Assembly (NCBI GenBank): GCA_002749535.1
Contig: MZZL01000137.1
Coordinates: 270,345-334,344, forward strand
DNA: 64,000 nucleotides
Reading direction: 5' to 3'
DNA from: Apophysomyces variabilis
Lineage: Eukaryota; Mucoromycota; Mucoromycetes; Mucorales; Mucoraceae
Shown here: piece by piece, positions 60,448 through 64,000 of the stretch
How the letters are laid out: every line of letters starts with the position of its first letter
Numbering within the stretch: position 1 is the stretch's first letter
The notes under the pieces: model-generated
Seen by the model: only the letters and a program-made list of their open reading frames with translations
Database searches by the model: none
What the model was told of the DNA's origin: nothing
Made by a program: the position numbers and the translations under genes

Positions 60448-60657
60448 CGAGGTAATGATGGCAGATTCGGTTTAACTGCCTTATGCTGATATGTTTTATT
60501 GTTTAATCGCCCACAGGCCAGAAATCTTTGTCAGCTCCGGATCTTCCTCGGTATCCGTGACTGGCTTTAATTAGCCGGTGTTAATGATCCTGTGGGAACC
60601 CACACCTACAGTAACTCTTTTCAAGTCTCTCTTCCTTTTCTTCTTTTCACCGATCCC

Positions 60658-61382
60658 ATGCTTAGATCATCCTTTATTCATCGTTCATTGAGAAATCCTA
60701 TTCGGCATTGTCTGTGCTATACAACAGCGAAACCACGTATGGCATATCGCAGGTCATTTGGCATGCTACATACCCCACAGGATACACCATTTCCCCGCAA
60801 TCGCCCGTCAAACTACCATGTTCAGAAATCATTCACTTTGCGAAGCTATGCAACGTCAGAAACTCTATCTGCTACAGCCAGCTCCAAAGAAAAGCATGTT
60901 GTTAAATTGGCAACAGTTGAAAATGGTATGGATATTTCATCCAAAGCCGTCAAGGTAATTACCGCACCCTAGTTTTTCTTTTTATCAAGGAGAATTCAAC
61001 ATGTATATAGCAATTACAACATATTGCCGAGCGTGATAATGACAGAGACTTGATGCTTCGAATTTTGGTTGATTCTGGCGGTTGTCATGGTTACCAAAAC
61101 AAGCTTGAGCTGACCAATACGGTCGAAGAAGATGATACGTAAGCAGAGAATAGCTTATCATATACCGTGTGCTCACGGACCAATCTTAGGGTCTTCGTAA
61201 AAGAAAATGTACGTGTGGTTGTCGACAGCGTCTCCCTTCAGTTTTTGCGAGGATCTACAGTAGATTTTGTTGAAGAATTAATTGGTTCCACATTTCAGGT
61301 GATCAACAACCCAAACGCAAAACACAGTTGCGGATGTAACATCTCTTATGATATCGACTTGGATAAGATAACCCAAAATTAA
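60658..61382 (+). CDS. ISA2: ISA2-like mitochondrial iron-sulfur assembly protein
   Basis: Three exons (60658-60954, 61011-61138, 61190-61382) give 205 residues. A long basic, Ser-rich N-terminus (MLRSSFIHRSLRNPIRHCLC) fits a mitochondrial targeting sequence. The A-type carrier (HESB) domain follows with the three conserved cysteines in VDSGGCHGYQ and HSCGCNISYD. The core also shows VFVKENVRVVVDSVSLQFLR and STVDFVEELIG. ISA1 and ISA2 mature [4Fe-4S] proteins such as aconitase and lipoate synthase. GCHGYQ with SCGC is typical of ISA2/ISCA2. The gene is intact and sits right after the CDC5 pseudogene. Confidence 0.93.
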
Positions 61383-61569
61383 TAAACTTTATTCCTGTTT
61401 CTCTTTTGTATCTATTTGGGTTCATGGATGATGGATGAATTCGTTGTGCGGGAAAGCTGAAGGCATACGGTGACATGTACCAGATATAACCTAACCCTGG
61501 CTATATGGTGTGGATGAAAGCAGCTGATAAGGAGAGCCCGATAAGCATTGATTAGCATTATCACGCTAC

Positions 61570-61770
61570 TATACTGTTTATTGAACAATTTTTTACGCTA
61601 CTCTAAACGAATTTTGCGCCCATGCAAGGATCAAGTTTGCGCTAAAAGGGATATAAATAAGCGTCATTAGTAAGTGGATTATGCGGGAAATGTATTTTAC
61701 TTACCTCAACTTGGTCCTTCCGTGGACACAAAATTCATTCGAGCAGCGTAAAAGAATGTTCATGGTTAGT
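61570..61770. mobile_element. MITE, copy B (Tc1/mariner-related ends)
   Basis: About 200 bp. The left arm runs TATACTGTTTATTGAACAAT, then TTTTTACGCTACTC, then CATGCAAGGATCAAG (61571-61632). The right arm (TTGGTCCTTCCGTGGACACA, then AAATTC...GAGCAGCGTAAAAG) is its inverted copy (61698-61755). TA dinucleotides lie at both borders. The middle (GCGTCATTAGTAAGTGG) matches copy A. No coding capacity. Confidence 0.82.
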
Positions 61771-62559
61771 AAATGGAAGGATAGCTTGACATCTTTTTTT
61801 TATTTACCCCCGAAGGGTAATCCTACCCAAAGGTAGGGGCGGCGAGAGAGAGACACGGCATCTGGGAGTGGCCGGTTGAAAGTAACGCACTGCAGAGGAC
61901 TTGAAGCGATGCAACACCTGGCGAGGATTTGGAAGCAGAAGATAATGAATAACACTATGCATAAACAGACAAGATTTCTTTTTCACTTACCTAGTGGAGT
62001 GCAGGGAGCTTACTCACACAACCAAGGTGGTTCGGGACAGAGGTCATGCAGGCTAAAGGATACAGAACCGGGATATCAGTCATTCTGTTCATATAAACAA
62101 TGCGAAGTACATACCGGGGATGTTTTGGATAACAGAGCCAAAGAGCCAAAAAGGGTGTTGTCCCTTCGCTTCTAAATAGTACGTGATTACTGATACCAAA
62201 AATCAAAGTCATGGATAAGAAATCAATGGATGTCTTATGGATGACAACAATTCAGAGACAAGACAACAATCCTCCCAAGAGTAAAAATGGACTCAGTCTG
62301 ATAGAAGGTCTTGAATAGAATGGAACATCTGTAGAGGAAATAAACCCTCTTCGTTCGTTTCTGTACGTCCTTGATGCTATCATATCCGTTTCTGTCAGTT
62401 ATGGTATTAGAAACTGTCAGGGCAATGTGCCCCAATTCCGGTTCTTCTCAATTGTATTGCTTTACATTCCACTTTTATTATCCATGAATGTAGTTATGTT
62501 CTCCTTTTCTTGTATTTTATCTTAAACTTTGTCTATTAGGCAATCCAATCTTTTGTGAT
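61771..62559. other. Intergenic between MITE B and transposase fragment
   Basis: No gene supported. A 99-codon plus frame (61876-62175) has no recognised motif. It may be the degraded 5' part of the transposon whose end remains at 62560-62831. Confidence 0.35.
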
Positions 62560-62831
62560 TGCCACGGAATGAACGGTTATTATCTTGTCATGGATAAGCA
62601 GTTGGTCGAAGAAAGAGGATACAGATGTCTTTATCTTCCTCTCTACTCTCCCTTTCTCAACCGAATAGAAGAGTTTTGGGCCAAAGTGAAGGCTGGGGTA
62701 AGAAAGGAGCCCTTACGAGTGACGATAACCTTCAAGCAGCGCGAAAAGTAAAGCGTCCGGACTGTCAAGGATGAATCAGACACTCTGAAAGCTTTTCCGT
62801 CAGATGCAAAAATAGAGAACCACTTCTTTAA
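62560..62831 (+). pseudogene. 3' fragment of a Tc1/mariner-type transposase
   Basis: Only the end of the DDE domain remains: GYYLVMDKQLVEERGYRCLY (second Asp kept), LPLYSPFLNRIEEFWAKVKA (third acidic residue kept, but the usual NPIE is NRIE), then after a frame change DCQG, a TGA at 62772-62774 in place of Trp, and IRHSES to a stop near 62831. The sequence differs from the transposase at 8951-9990, so it comes from another subfamily. Confidence 0.85.
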
Positions 62832-64000
62832 TTAAACTCGTCTTGCTGTGGTTTGGAATAAACTATCTCAGTAAATAGTGAATATGGACACGACTGTACG
62901 CAAAGAAGGGTAGTCTGACCGCAAATATTTTCATCCAATCATGCAAAAGCATGTTTTGGATTCCGCACAAACTTGAATCCCCGGTCCGCAAATAAAAAAT
63001 AGAAACACGCAGACAAATAGGAAAAACACAGTAAATGGAGTGTAATAGGTCTCACAGTTTTGCCACGTTTGTTCCTGCACTGTCTGCATGCAGCTTTGTA
63101 ACATTATTTTCCTGTTTATCCATTTCACAGTAACTTGCGACAAGAAGAAAGACATGCGAACCGAATTCTAACCTGTTTGTTTACATATCAATACGGAAAA
63201 GAAGCCATTTTGCACAGGAATTAACCTTCATTTCCTTCAACATGAGAAGAGATTGATTCATTTTCATACGATAGGCATTGAGCAGCGGGGAACTGGCTGT
63301 TACTCATGTATTGCCCCTGTGGGCAAGTTTGAAGCTTTCCAATAACCCGGTAAAATAAATGACCGGAGTCATCCTAGGCAAAGGTAAAGTGGGTTTGTGT
63401 GGCGCTCTGCACATGCAGCGGAAAGTATAATTTCTAATGTATAACCATGGTCCACAACAATTTCTTGGGTGCATTTGGACGTTCTGGCAAGTTGACTAAC
63501 AAAGAAGAAACTTTCCTTCTTTTTTTATTCTTTCTGCTTAAGGAATTTTCTGATGTCTGACGGCTTGGTGGAAAATCCAGCATGTATCATGTCTCTAGCT
63601 TTGGAAAAATTCTTGCATAAGCTCGTATTGGCTGCCCATGGTGAAGAACCCTTTTTCGTAGTATCCATCATTTCCTGGATCTTGCAGCAAATGCTATTCG
63701 CTTCATAATATTTACTAGGCGTTGTTTAAGGGGAACTTGGAAAATAATATGAATACGGGACAAATAGGTCCCATTCATTATACCTATTTACTGTAATTTC
63801 ATCGTCAGAGCTTCCTTCGATTTCTGTATGTAAAAGTTACTGTGTTTGGCCAGTACGATGCTTAAGATTAAAAGCGGAATAACATTTCCTCTACTGTTCC
63901 CAATTGTCCCATTTTAGTGCATGGTAATGACGGAATGAAAGAGGGATCGCCAGACGTGGGTGAAATGATTGGCCTTGGGAATGGCGTCTTTGGGTATTTC
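62832..64000. other. Gene-free interval to the window end
   Basis: No frame with recognisable motifs. A 74-codon minus frame (62931-63155) is hydrophobic in part but unremarkable. A gene may begin beyond the window. Confidence 0.4.

Overview
The window is nuclear DNA from a filamentous fungus, most likely an early-diverging one (Mucoromycota; the exact order cannot be read from the sequence). Genes are close together and carry many short GT-AG introns of about 50-70 nt. Proteins include a class IV chitin synthase, an HMG-box protein of NHP6 type, a fungal-style ISA2 and a polyglutamine-rich protein. Several genes are of kinds absent from or reduced in Saccharomyces: an SMG9 nonsense-mediated-decay factor, a DNAJC11 protein, an RCC2-type propeller, an MCM-binding protein and a MEA1-like protein. 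There is no prokaryotic, organellar or rDNA signal, no CRISPR array and no tRNA I could support.

Layout. 0-4.3 kb is a decayed hAT DNA transposon with long subterminal repeat arrays and probably an LTR-like insertion. 5.5-8.2 kb holds a Dabb-domain protein and SMG9. 8.7-10.2 kb is a dead Tc1/mariner-type element. 10.2-20.7 kb is a run of minus-strand genes: chitin synthase, DNAJC11, USB1 and an MFS transporter. 20.9-22.0 kb is a single-frame coding relic of unknown family. An intronless arrestin gene follows (22.1-23.3 kb), then gene-poor DNA containing a MEA1-like gene (25.9-26.6 kb). 28.5-37.4 kb is dense: NHP6, MTHFR, a polyQ protein and MCMBP sharing a 153-bp divergent promoter, and ribosomal protein eS27. 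37.9-44.3 kb has a very long intronless BTB gene and an RCC2 propeller fused to a PHD finger. 44.3-46.9 kb is mostly empty. 46.9-53.3 kb has a secreted amidase divergent from a seven-helix receptor, a MITE, and a divergent 6-phosphogluconolactonase homologue. 54.0-57.7 kb is WDR48. 58.3-60.5 kb is a pseudogene patch (an unknown relic and a broken CDC5 copy), followed by ISA2, a second MITE and a Tc1/mariner transposase fragment.

The live genes are mostly unrelated housekeeping functions: RNA surveillance and U6 processing (SMG9, USB1), replication and chromatin (MCMBP, NHP6, RCC2-PHD), deubiquitinase control (WDR48), Fe-S assembly (ISA2), folate and methionine metabolism (MTHFR), translation (eS27), and cell wall and signalling (chitin synthase, receptor, arrestin). 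I see no cluster that looks like one pathway.

The most notable observations are the RCC2-PHD fusion, the unknown relic at 20.9-22.0 kb, a 6-phosphogluconolactonase homologue that lost its active-site motif, a MITE family sharing ends with the dead Tc1/mariner element, and a recurring Trp-to-stop change across unrelated relics. Exon boundaries were worked out by eye from splice signals and reading-frame continuity.
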